NCBI RefSeq assembly: GCF_045679555.1
Contig: NC_092092.1
Coordinates: forward strand, 9,626,997-9,690,996
Reading direction: 5' to 3'
Length of the DNA: 64,000 nucleotides
Origin: Salvelinus alpinus
Lineage: Eukaryota > Chordata > Actinopteri > Salmoniformes > Salmonidae
Positions 49,690 through 60,781 of the stretch are shown here, piece by piece (the stretch's first letter is position 1; each line of letters starts with the position of its first letter). The notes under the pieces were generated by a model. The model was not told the DNA's origin, made no database searches, and saw nothing but the letters and a program-made list of their open reading frames with translations. Made by a program: the position numbers and the translations under genes.

Positions 49690-51110
49690 TAACTACATAA
49701 CCAACTTCAGCCTAATCACAGAACAACACGTATTGACACAATGTCTCCTACTGCTTCTAAAGAATGTAGCCTACTGCCAGTGCCACATGCACTGTAAAAC
49801 TATCTTGTTGTTTTGACAGGATTATACAATCAAACTAACAGTAAAGTACCGTATTAATTATTTACAGTAAATTGCCATAAATGACAACACTCTCTGGGTG
49901 ATTTTAGGCATAAACAGTAAATTATACTGGAAATTCTAAAGAAACTTTGGTTTAACAGTACATTACTGTAACCGCACAGCACTGTGGGATTGGCAACAGG
50001 CAACTTTTTCAATTCTGAGTGATCGGTTTGAGACATCAAGGTCTGAAGTGAACCAACCAAACAAGGTGTGTACAACATTTATATGATTTAGAAAATGTAT
50101 TACACATAATATTACACTGTAATGGAAAACTGATTTATATGGTAAATTTTTATGACAGTAAAATACTGTGAAGCATTATAAGAGCGTCTGCTAAATGACT
50201 TAAATGTAAATGTAAATGTATACTGCAGCATACAGTAGATTATGGTGCATTGTGGGGAAATGTTGTGGGCAGGGAAATAATTGCTGTATATAGAATGGTG
50301 TAATTCTACTCCACAGAATACAGTACCGTACCATATTTTTTTTTACTAGTGGTGGCATGGTAATGTCGTTTCTGGCTCATTAACATATTTTGAGGCATGC
50401 CTTGTAAGAGGCTACATGTGTGCCACCCGTTAGAATGCGGTACAAATTCAACTGATATGTGGTAGTAGTACCCCATCAATTAAAGGTGTATAGCGGACAG
50501 ATTGGAGTGGCAGCAAGTCTCACACCTTGCTGAGTTCTTGCCAAGTCCTTTGGTCTGTTTTGCGCTATGGTCACTGGGAGAATCTCAATTGCATACTCTT
50601 TCCCTCCCCTCTGACTTTCTCCTCCAATGGGTTTTTAGAATGAGGTGAGGAGGCTAGGAGTATGCAATTGGTTTTTATAGCATCTGCCCTTCTAGGCCTT
50701 AATGAAGGCTTCCAAACTGGCATTCAATTGATATGCTGTAATATGCAAACCCATTAGCTAGCAGCCAACCTGATTGCACCAATGCCATGCAATTAAAATA
50801 AAATAAACACCCGATCTCCCCTCAATGAATTGAATTAATTAATCCAGTCATTGGTTACAATTACTGGAATAAGATTACAGTAATGCACTGTACTGTTGTT
50901 TTACAGCAACTTACAAGCTGCCAGTTGCCTGTATATTAGTATTGGATACTGTAAAATACAGTAAATCAATTATATATAATTCACCACCTATCACATTTTT
51001 TCAAACCACATTGCATGAAGTTGCCCCTGCTTTTAACTGAGAAGACACCAGAACTCTGACTGTGAGTGCTGCATTTTTCTCTGATGCTCCAATTTAAAGT
51101 TCCCCAAATA
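49690..51110. other. AT-rich sequence with TTACTGTAA-type palindromes
   Basis: Many TTACAGTAAATT / TTACTGTAA motifs at 49840-50000 and 50870-50960. A SINE-tail-like GCGTCTGCTAAATGACTTAA at about 50185-50205, and a hairpin at 50587-50671 (CAATTGCATACTC ... GAGTATGCAATTG outer arms). No ORF supported. Confidence 0.5.
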
Positions 51111-51114
51111 AACA

Positions 51115-51915
51115 TACCCTCGTAAAACTGACCATCCTACCGATCTCCGACTTTGGCGATGTCATTTACAAAACAGCCTCCAACACTCCACTCAGCAAAT
51201 TGGATGTAGTCCATCACAGTGCCATCTGTTTTGTCACCAAAGCCCCATATACTACCCACCACTGTGACCTGTATGCTCTCGTTGGCTGACCCTCGCTTCA
51301 TATTCGTCGCCAAACCCACTGTCTCCAGGTCATCTATAAGTCTTTGCTAGGTAAAGCCCTGCCTGATCTCAGCTCACTGGTCACCATAGCAGCACCCACC
51401 CGTAGCACGCGCTCCAGCAGGTATATTGCACTGGTCAACCCCAAAGCCAATTCCTCCTTTGGCCGCCTTTCCTTCCAGTTCTCTGCTGCCAATGATTGGA
51501 ACGAACTGTAAAAATCACTGAAGCTGGAGACTCATATCTCCCTCACTAACTTTAAGCACCAGCTGTCAGAGCAGCTCACAGATCACTGCACCTGTACATA
51601 GCCAATCTGTAAATAGCCCATCCTACAACATTGCACACCAGTATCTCTACTTGCACATTCATCTTCTGCACATCTATCACTCCAGTGTTTAATTGCTATA
51701 TTGTAATTATTAAGCCACTATGGACTATTTATTGCCTTACCTCCCTTGCACACACTGTATATAGACTTTTTCTATTTTATTATTGATCATATGTTTGTTT
51801 ATTCCATGTGTAACTCTGTTTGTGTTGCACAGCTTTATCTTGGCCAGGTCGCAGTTGTAAATGAGAACTTGTTCTCAACTAGCCTACCTGGTTAAATAAA
51901 GATGAAATAAAAATA
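51115..51915 (+). pseudogene. LINE family E, 3' end with HpaI-like tail
   Basis: C-terminal reading TILPISDFGDVIYKTASNTP, then HHSAICFVTKAPYTTHHCDL and RLSFQFSAANDWNEL (51120-51510) with stops. The 3' UTR ends GAGAACTTGTTCTCAACTAG and CCTACCTGGTTAAATAAAG. This tail resembles that of the HpaI SINE (AGAATTTGTTCTTAACTGAC ... CTAGTTAAATAAAGG), the known SINE/LINE tail-sharing relation. I cannot confirm whether this is RSg-1 itself. Confidence 0.8.
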
Positions 51916-53738
51916 TATAAAAAAACAGGTCAACATTAACTACATACAGAATATTATTATTATTAACAAGTGTAGGAAGCCCAGCCGTGAGGCCGGGCAT
52001 CAAAAAATTAGTTGATACTCATAATGTTCCTCTCCACGGAAATCTTTAGTAAAAGGCGAAAGATTTATGCGATCTGAAGAGAAACCAGAGTGTACTACAG
52101 ATTCACTAAAACCATTCACAGCCTGTTCTCGGCTTTACTATTCAGGGTCATGGTTAATAAAAAATAATAAACATCAAAGCTCTATACTGCTCTATACCGC
52201 CGACAGAACACAGAGATATTACAGTCCAACAATGCAAATTAAGAGAGACGTTTGGTAAGTGTCATACTTTGTAACTTCATTATTTCTTCACGTAAACGAA
52301 ATGCACGCTGGGCATTACACAAATCATTTCCTGGTTTGTCCCCTTCATTTGTTAATCTCATCTGCAACGGCTGTGTAATTTGAGCAAATAGGGAGAACTA
52401 CGTTGGTGTAACAGTTTAACTACCATCAAAAATCTATCAAACTCGGAAACGATGTTCAATTTGTAAATTTTGACAGGACGAAATTACAACGCTTCTACAT
52501 GGAGCATGCGCAGTTGAGACCCTGCAAGCAACGTCTTCACAAGCCAGGCGTGAGAAGCAGGAAGGGGTGTCAGCATGTAACCGTTGTGCTTTACAATTGC
52601 GTGTCATCACTCTGCAACAATGTATACATTTTGAAGACCAAACATAACTCCATGATGAACGTTTTGGTGTAAAATGGTCTAACAACGTGTCTTAACAGGT
52701 GTTTGACTAGTGGATTACTTTACTACAGGTGATAGCCTATTGCCCTGAAAACCACAGCGAAGTATAGTATGAAGCCCACTAGCCTTACAGAGAAGTCTAC
52801 CCAAATCACCTAAACATTCCAAGGCAAGACCGATTACTGTATGGCGATGACGATGTACATGAACTAATTTCCTCGGTTTCTCCCCACAAACAAATTGTTT
52901 GCTACCTATAATATCACTAAAGCGAGTTAACATTGTATTTTTAAGATATTTTGTTATAACAAACACCATAGTCTGGTTACTATTAGGCTATAATTTATTT
53001 GGATACGTTTACCTCTTGTATTTCGTTGGTTTGGTATCGCAAAACCTGTTACCGCGGCTGGCATGGCACATAGGTGATTGCGCGCAACTGAAATCACAAG
53101 GTGCGCGCCTTTGAGTATTTGTTTTCAAAAATGTCAGAGATTGTGATAGCACTGTTCATTAAGAATGTACCAGTTTAAATGAGCGAATAGGTTATGGCTG
53201 GTCTTTTAAGATGCCCCTTTCCCATAGTTGTTTGGTAAAGTAAAAATGTTTAGTTATCCACTCCCACCGAAATGTAAGTTTAGCCTATGTAATGTTTATG
53301 GCAAAATGTGTTTATTTCATTAGACAATATACATTGAGGATCCATCTTGACAGTGGACATTCTCACCAAGACCTGTTCTAGTAGCCTCACTGTAGTCTAA
53401 TCTATCCAAGGGGGGTTGTCAATGCTCTATCAAATTGGCTGTATTGAGAATACCCTAGCCTTAAAGGTATTTTTTGTCTTGCTAGCTAGCGAGATGTCTT
53501 TCTTCCTTTACCAACAATGCTTTATAATTAAGTCCCGTTTTATCTGTGTCTTTACAATAGTGACAGGTTATTGTAGTGCAGTGAACCGGCACTATTTAGT
53601 TAGACTGCTGCGGTGGTGCTGTCAGTTTAGCCAAATCTATCCCTGAACCAATCAGAGATCAACATGAAGCCAAGGTTTAGCTAGTTCAGAAACATTAAAG
53701 TTAACACATTTCATGTTTTCACCCCCAGGTAACGCGAG
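51916..53738. other. Unassigned, possibly low-repeat sequence
   Basis: No family recognised apart from the 33-base segment at 53073-53105 shared with 40697. Short ORFs at 52067-52258 and 52899-53114 have no domain. Confidence 0.35.
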
Positions 53739-53773
53739 ATAGGAGCAGTATCTGACTGGACTGAAGCTTGAAC
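53739..53773. repeat. 35-bp flanking duplication, left copy
   Basis: Matches 56386-56420 at 34 of 35 positions (starts ATAGGAGC, ends GCTTGAAC), the two bracketing a composite LINE insertion. Confidence 0.9.
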
Positions 53774-53986
53774 CCAGATAGAGACACACACATCAAATAA
53801 AATGTGATTTGTCACGTGCCGAATACAATGGGTGTAGACGTTGCCGGTGAAATGATAACTTACAAGCCCTTAACCAACAATGCATTAAAATAAATAGAGT
53901 TAATCAAATATTTACTAAATAAACGAAAGTTAAAAAAACAATCAAAAAGCAACACAAGAAATGTACATAACAATAACGAGGCAATA

Positions 53987-54570
53987 TACAGGGGGTACCG
54001 GTACTGAGTCAATGTGGAGGCTATATACAGGGGGTACCGGTACTGAGTCAATGTGGAGGCTATATACAGGGGTACCGATACTGAGTCAATGTGGAGGCTA
54101 TATACAGGGGGTACTGGTACTGAGTCAATGTGGAGGCTATATACAGGGGGTACCGGTACAGAGTCAATGTGGAGGCTATATACAGGGGGTACCGGTCCTG
54201 AGTCAATGTGGAGGCTATATACAGGGGGTACCGGTACTGAGTCAATGTGGAGGCTATATACAGGGGTACCGGTACTGAGTCAATGTGGAGGCTATATACA
54301 GGGGGTACAGGTACTGAGTCAATGTGGAGGCTATATACAGGGGGTACCGGTACTGAGTCAATGTGGAGGCTATATACAGGGGGTACCGGTACTGAGTCAA
54401 TGTGGAGGCTATATACAGGGGGTACCGGTACTGAGTCAATGTGGAGGCTATATACAGGGAGTACCAGTACTGAGTCAATGTGGAGGCTATATACAGGGGG
54501 TACCGGTACTGAGTCACTGTGGAGGCTATATACAGGGGGTACCGGTACTGAGTCAATGTGCAGGGGTACA
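53987..54570. repeat. 39-bp minisatellite, 15 units, in LINE A 3' UTR
   Basis: Unit GGGGGTACCGGTACTGAGTC plus AATGTGGAGGCTATATACA; 15 occurrences of the GAGTCA(A/C)TGTG core, spaced 37-39 bp. GPESMWRLYT-type ORFs on both strands are artefacts. Confidence 0.96.
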
Positions 54571-54942
54571 GGTTACTCAAGGTAATTTGTAAAGTGACTA
54601 TAGATAATAAACAGCGAGTAGTAACAGTGTAAAAAGAAAGGGGGGGGGGGGGGGTCAATGTAAATAGTCCGGGTGGCCAATTGGTTAGTTTAAACCACCT
54701 AAACATTCCAAGGAGTCTTATAGCTTGGGGGTAGAAGCTGTTAATGAGCCTTTTGATCCAAGACTTGGCGCTCCGGGTACCGCTTGCCGTGTGGTAGCAG
54801 AGAGAACAGTCTATGACTTGGGTGACTGGAGTCTTAGACAATTTTTGGGGCCTTCCTCTGACACCGCCTAATATATAGGTCCTGGATGGCAGGAAGCTTG
54901 GCCCCAGTGATGTACTGGGCCGTACGCACTACCCTCTGTAGC

Positions 54943-55131
54943 CTGGTTCCTCTCTAGGTTTCTTCCTAGGTTTTGGCCTTTCTAGGGAGTTTTTCCTAGC
55001 CGCCGTGCTTCTACACCTGCATTGCTTGCTGTTTGGGGTTTTAGGCTGGGTTTCTGTACAGCACTTCGAGATATTAGCTGATGTACGAAGGGCTATATAA
55101 AATAAATAAATAAAATAAACTTGATTTCATT
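54943..55131 (+). mobile_element. 5'-truncated L2-type LINE tail (189 bp)
   Basis: Matches the 3' end of 41835-49100 (CTGGTTCCTCTCTAGGTTTC to GTACGAAGGGCTATATAAAA) with an (AAAT)n-like tail. Target duplication TGTAGC at 54937-54942 and 55132-55137. Inserted into LINE family A. Confidence 0.92.
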
Positions 55132-56224
55132 TGTAGCGCCTTACGGTCAGATGCCCAGCAGTTGCCATACCAGGCGGTAATGCAATTGGTCAGGATGCTC
55201 TCGATGGTGCGGCTGTAGAACATTTTGAGGATCTGGGGACCAATGCCAGATCCTCAAAATCTGCGTCTCTGTGTGTGGAGTAATGGTGGTCTAGAGTTTT
55301 TTTTCCCTCTGGTTGCACATTTGACATGCTGGTAGAAGTGAGGTAAAACGGATTTAAGTTCGCCTCCATTAAAGTCCCCGGCCACTAGGAGCACCGCTTC
55401 CGGATGAGCATTTTCCTGTTTGCTTATGGCCTCGTTGAGTGCGGTCTTATTCCCAGCATCGGTTTGTGGTGGTAAATTGACGGCTACAAATAATATAGAT
55501 GTGAACTCTCTTGGTAGATAGTGTGGTCTACAGGTTATCATGAGGTATTCTACCTCAGGCGAGCAATACCTCGAGACTTTTTTAATATTAGACATTGCGC
55601 ACCAGCAGTTATTGCAAATAGACACACACCCCCGCCCCTCGTTTTACCAGACGTAGCTGCTCTGTCCTGCCAAAAAAACGGAGAAGCCAGCCAGCTCCAT
55701 ATTATCCATGTCATTGTTCAGCCAAGTCTCGGTGAAACATAAGATATTACAGTTTTTAATATCCCGTTGGTAGGATAGTCTCAATTGTAGATTGTTCTGT
55801 TTGTTTTCCAACGATTGCACGTTGGCCAATAATAGAGGGTAGTGATGGTTTACCCACTCGCCGACGAATTCTCACACAAGGCACCCAGACCTCCGCCCTC
55901 TGTATTTCCGTCTTTTCTTCACGTAAATGAGAGGGATTTGGGCCTGGTCTCTGAGAAGCAGTATATCCTTGGTGTCGGACTCATTAAAGAAAAAAATCTT
56001 CATCCAGTTCGAGGTGAGTAATCGCTGTTCTGATCTCCAGAAGCTCTTTTCGGTCATAAGAGACAGTAGTAGCAACATTATGTACAAAATGAGCTCCAAA
56101 AAATGCGAAGTAGCACAGTTGGTTAGGAGCCCGTAAAACGGCAGTCATCTCCTCCGGCGCCATTCCGGAGAAGGTACAGACACATGCATACGCATACATT
56201 GGGATATTCTTGTATGGGGGTATC

Positions 56225-56385
56225 AAACATGTTTTACTGTAGATATGTAGTGGTGTCATAATCTTATATGATGTACTGTTTTAGCTTTTGTTTTTATGTA
56301 ATGTTAAGTGCTTTAATATGTTTGGACCCCAGGAAGAGTAGCTGCTGCCTTGGCAACAACTAATGGGGATACCTGAAAAATACAA
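56225..56385 (+). mobile_element. 5'-truncated LINE family B tail
   Basis: GGACCCCAGGAAGAGTAGCT, GCTGCCTTGGCAACAACTAA and TGGGGAT match the complement of the family B 3' end at 12728. It ends in an A-rich run immediately before the right 35-bp duplication. Confidence 0.75.
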
Positions 56386-56420
56386 ATAGGAGCTGTATCT
56401 GACTGGACTGAAGCTTGAAC
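56386..56420. repeat. 35-bp flanking duplication, right copy
   Basis: See 53739-53773; one mismatch (A/T at the ninth base). Confidence 0.9.
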
Positions 56421-56814
56421 TTATTCATTTAATTAATTGATTGGATTTATGTACTTATAAACCCACTGTTGTTATGCTATTGCCCATCCACGTCCTTGAG
56501 TCCATATGCTGCTCCAAGATCTCGAGGGGTCAAGAGTCGGAAGGGCAGGCCAAGCAGCAGGATGATGAGTGGAGAAAGAGGAACAAGATGGTGTGGGGAT
56601 GATAGGCATGTCCTACACTGCTGTACCCCTCTACAGACTCTACTGCCAGGTGGGACCAGAACCATATATTTAGAGATTATGGACATTAAAGGTTTCTGCA
56701 TTATGATGTATTTACATGACACTGTAATTCAAAATGGCATCCATGTTAAAATATCTGTCTCTGGGATGGCTAGGAGATAGTGAGATATAGTGTTTGATAC
56801 AGTAGTACTGTAAC
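56421..56814. other. Unassigned sequence
   Basis: A small plus-strand ORF (56469-56780) has no recognisable domain. Confidence 0.35.
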
Positions 56815-56858
56815 TAAGAATTTGTTCTTAACTGACTTGCCTAGTTAAATAAAGGTAA

Positions 56859-56890
<32 letters not shown>
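56815..56890 (+). mobile_element. HpaI-type SINE tail with (TA)n
   Basis: TAAGAATTTGTTCTTAACTG through AGTTAAATAAAGG, then (TA)14. The head is missing. Confidence 0.85.
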
Positions 56891-56894
<4 letters not shown>

Positions 56895-56908
56895 GAGGTT
56901 ACAATATG

Positions 56909-57376
56909 CAAGAGGCCTGTTCTTGCCTGCCACTGCAAAGGTGCCTGGGGGGAAATTGGAGGAGCTTAAAGCTTGTCCAAAACAAACAGTTAACCTCTCA
57001 ACCCTGAGTTAGCACAAGCTAACTAACATATCAACATTTAGAAATACTTTTCATTGTGTTTCCTTCCACACACACATGTATCTACTGCGGTAATCCCTGC
57101 CTGTTTCCTAAAGAGCGCACACACACACACACCACGTTAGTCCAGCCAACCAGCCAGCCAGCCCAGGGGAAGCCCTTGCTGTGTTCAGCAGTGATCCCCT
57201 GTTTCCTAAAACACACACACGTTTGTTATAAATAGGCTAGCCAACCAACTGTCAGGGGAAGCCCTCACTAAATGCTGACTCGGGGTTGAGAGGTTAAGCT
57301 CCTCCAATTTCCCTCCAGGATCTCTTTCAGGCACCTCCAGTAACCTTTGCAGTGGCAGGCAAGAACAGGCCCCTTG
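56909..57376. repeat. Fold-back repeat
   Basis: Left arm 56909-56968 (CAAGAGGCCTGTTCTTGCCT ... GGAGCTTA) and right arm 57295-57376 are reverse complements; the right arm has an extra segment of about 22 bases. Inner arms ACCTCTCAACCCTGAGTT (about 56993) and GACTCGGGGTTGAGAGGTT (about 57278) also pair. Imperfect CA-repeat stretches sit in the loop. Confidence 0.85.
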
Positions 57377-57404
57377 AGTATGGTAGCCTCTTTTTTTTCT
57401 TCTT

Positions 57405-57560
57405 TTTTTAAACCTTTATTTAACTAGGGAAGTCAGTTAAGAACAAATTCTTACTTACAATGACAGCGAACAGTGGGTTATCTGCCTTGTTCAGGGGAAG
57501 AACGACAGATTTTTACCTTGTCAGCTCGGGGATTTGATCCAGCAACCTTTCGGTTACTGG
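57405..57560 (-). mobile_element. HpaI-type SINE, minus strand, slightly truncated
   Basis: Complement of tail (CTTTATTTAACTAGGGAAGT) through body and B box (GGGGATTTGATCCAGCAACC) to GTTACTGGC. The first part of the tRNA-like head is missing. Bases 57580-57830 then hold two short tandem duplications (21-bp GGGGTGGCTTGGTTGCTATG twice; 33-bp GGTGCTAAAGGGGATGCTAG twice). Confidence 0.88.
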
Positions 57561-57867
57561 CACCAGTCATTTTTCACTGGGTTAGCTGAGGGGTGGCTTG
57601 GTTGCTATGTAGGGGTGGCTTGGTTGCTATGAAGGGGTGCTTGCAATATATGGTGTACATGCCTGGACACGTACATTATTTTCTTGGGGGTGCTAAAGGG
57701 GATGCTAGACCTATTCTTGGGGGTGCTAAAGGGGATGCTAGACCTATTCTTGAGGGGGGCTTCAGCACCATCAAGCCCCTCCCTGAAGCCACCCATGCCT
57801 GTTACAGCTGCCCCCAATAAGCCAATATAGAATCTGACTTCAGATGATGAAACTAGTCATTTTCTGA

Positions 57868-58383
57868 AGAAAAAAAATTTCTTTCTTTTTTTAAAAATTT
57901 TATCCCATTTTCTCCCCAATTTTTCGTGGTATCCAATCGCTAGTAATTACTATCTTGTCTCATCGCTACAACTCCCGTACGGGCTCGGGAGAGACGAAGG
58001 TCGAAAGCCATGCGTCCTCCGAAGCACAACCCAACTGCTTCTTAACACAGCTGCCCCACACTGCTTCTTAACACAGCGCGCCTCCAACCCGGAAGCCAGC
58101 CGCACCAATGTGTCGGAGGAAACACCGTGTACCTGGCCCCCTTGGTTAGCTCGCACTGCGCCCGGCCCGCCACAGGAGTCGCTGGAGCGCGATGAGACAA
58201 GGATATCCCTACCGGCCAAACCCTCCCTAACCCGGACGACGCTGTGCCAATTGTGCGTCGCCCCACGGACCTCCCGGTCGCGGCCGGCTGCGACAGAGCC
58301 TGGGCGCGAACCCAGAGACTCTGGTGGCGCAGCTAGCACTGCGATGCAGTGCCCTAGACCACTGCGCCACCCGGGAGGCCCTC
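57868..58383 (-). mobile_element. Long tRNA-derived SINE, second copy, 12-bp duplication
   Basis: Same family as 22252-22736, opposite strand. Exact 12-bp duplication GTCATTTTCTGA at 57856-57867 and 58384-58395. Contains a local duplication (ACTGCTTCTTAACACAGC twice, about 58037-58078). Complement of the A-box-like GGCGCAGTGGTCTAGGGCAC and B-box-like GGGTTCGCGCCC is present. Confidence 0.93.
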
Positions 58384-58395
58384 GTCATTTTCTGA

Positions 58396-59975
58396 TTTAA
58401 CCTTATCGATGTACAAGCAACAATAATTTTAAAAACTTTGGTCACCCTACATTGAACTGGTTTCATCCAAATATAATTTGATGAACCACATGATTTTGAC
58501 TGTTCAAGGCCTTTAAGTGTATGTTTATTGCCGTTTAACTGTATCCTATGCCTGCCATCCATAAATGATTGCCCCTCAGGAATGAATTAAGTTAACTTGC
58601 ATTGACCCGAATTTATGCTTTTTTGTGATTCATGTTTTATAAACAGGATTTTTTTATAATGCCAGGATGTCATCTATGAATTCACTGCACACTATTGAGG
58701 AGAGAATCGTCTTTTCAGACTCACCTTGAGTTTGACAGCAGCTGGTAATCACATAAGGGAATGCAGTGGACCAAAATGAACGAATGACAGGGAACAACCC
58801 AATGGTGGAAAGATGCATGCATAAAGATGGCGGCCTCCATGCACTTACCACAAATTCCTTTTTTTGTTAAGTTCGCCGTATTGTAGATTGCTCTCTATTA
58901 CTAATTTATTGTATTATACATTAGCACAGTAGTAAACTTGATCCCAATTCTATCTCCAAGACACCGGCAATTTGAGAAAGTGAAAAAGTAGATGGTGCAT
59001 TGAATCACACAGTCACCGTAGTTTAAAACTCAGTGGATAGTGCTAAAACAATGAGGTCATATCTGAATTCTACCATCTTTATGCACATTCCCCATTGCAC
59101 ATTAGATCATCTCAGTATGCCTAGTATGTTGATATTTCTTACTTAGTGCATACACTTTTACTAAACAGTATGTTGTAAATAGAAAATACTGGTTGAAGTA
59201 CAGAGTATATACTTTTAGTAACCAGTAGGCAAGACAGATTTCGGACACAGAAGCATTTTATTAATTGTGCTGTCAATGTTCACTTGAACGAAGTGTAAAG
59301 GACGTTGTGCTGCTTGCTTAGCGACTAGCGCTTCCTCCTACAGAGGCTCGAACCCAGGACCTCTGCCGTCGCAGACACACATGAATGCCCTCCTTAAGTG
59401 TCTAACCCAGTCGCGTCACCGAAAAGCTATTCAGCAGTGCAGGTGGAGACACTTCAGGCCGAGGAGTGTTTTTCACAGATCCCCATCTACTATGTCATGT
59501 ATTTGCTAACATTACACTTATCCACATTTACCAGAGGGTTCAGATTGCAAAGTTAGAGGCTAGCAAACGTTGTAAGCATGCCAAACACATAGCCGAGGCT
59601 TCAGACTAATGAGAGGGCTATAAATATAATCCACAGTGGTGGGAAGAGTTGGAATGAAAGCCAAACAGTCAGTCAAAACAGACTAAATACATGGTGTCAG
59701 AATGCAGTTTTTGGAGCAGTATGCCCACTCAATTCAAACTGAAATTGTTTTAGATGAGCTAGCTAGATAAAACAGTGCTGACAATCCCCTTTAAATAGCT
59801 ATCTAAATTATACAATCATAATTTTGTCTATATTGATGCTGTTACAATAAACTACAAGATGGATAAACAAATGTTTGAGTTGCTTTGTGTATCAGCCAAG
59901 TTGCTTCACATTATCTCATTGCAACACTGCATCCAAGTTGCTTGACATAGGCGTTTCAAAGAATTGTCAGTCAAC
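58396..59975. other. Unassigned sequence with a possible tRNA-like relic
   Basis: Complement of about 59325-59440 has a GGTTCGAGCCT B-box-like motif and TGACGCGACTGGGTTAGAC, suggesting an old tRNA-derived SINE. Too decayed to fold. Nothing else recognised. Confidence 0.4.
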
Positions 59976-60161
59976 CAGAGGAGGCTGGTGGAAGGAGCTA
60001 TAGGAAGACAGGCTCATTGTAATGGCTGGAATGGAATAAATGGAACGGTTTCAAACACATCAAACATATGGAAACCATGTGCTTGACTCCATTTCATTAA
60101 TTCCATTACAACCATTACAAGGAGCCTGTTCTCCTAAATCTCCTCCCACCAGCCTCCACTG
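59976..60161. mobile_element. hAT-type MITE, 186 bp, 8-bp duplication
   Basis: Near-palindromic: CAGAGGAGGCTGGTGGAAGG at one end, CCACCAGCCTCCACTG at the other. Exact CAGTCAAC at 59968-59975 and 60162-60169. An 8-bp duplication fits hAT transposase mobilisation. Confidence 0.9.
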
Positions 60162-60606
<445 letters not shown>

Positions 60607-60625
60607 CAACTCCAGTCGCATCCTT

Positions 60626-60693
60626 CTCAAAACCCATTGGGAGAGAAGGACAGAGGGGAGGAACCTTGGTCTGCTCTTCCAATGGCTTTTGAG
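60626..60693. repeat. Hairpin repeat (CCAATGGGTTTTGAG family), copy 3
   Basis: CTCAAAACCCATTGGGAGAG ... CTTCCAATGGCTTTTGAG imperfect inverted pair; related to 41757-41825. Confidence 0.65.
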
Positions 60694-60781
60694 AGTCTAG
60701 GAAGGAGGGAAAGTTACTTTTGCAGTTGATCACACAATTAGAACTTCATGAGAGAGTGTCTGGCTGGAATCACTTTCAGCT

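Larger units (their letters stand above)
53791..56166 (-). pseudogene. LINE family A copy, minus strand, with 3' minisatellite and L2 tail insertion
   Basis: The 5' end (about 56166) shows the GGCGCCGGAGGAGATGACTG start shared with 7680. Endonuclease remnants: ANVQSLENKQNNLQLRLSYQ (55825-55765), CFTETWLNNDMDN and VAGDFNGGELKSVLP (55400-55360), with FTSILFVAVNLPPQ. RT is deleted. The C-terminal reading, e.g. SWIKRLINSFYPQAIRLLG (about 54750), precedes the 3' UTR, which contains a 39-bp array. The 3' terminus near 53791 reads ACATCAAATAAAATG on the plus strand. Inactive. Confidence 0.8.

Noticed and set aside
53961-54841. ORFs with TESMWRLYTGG repeats on both strands
   Set aside because: Artefacts of the 39-bp array in a LINE 3' UTR.
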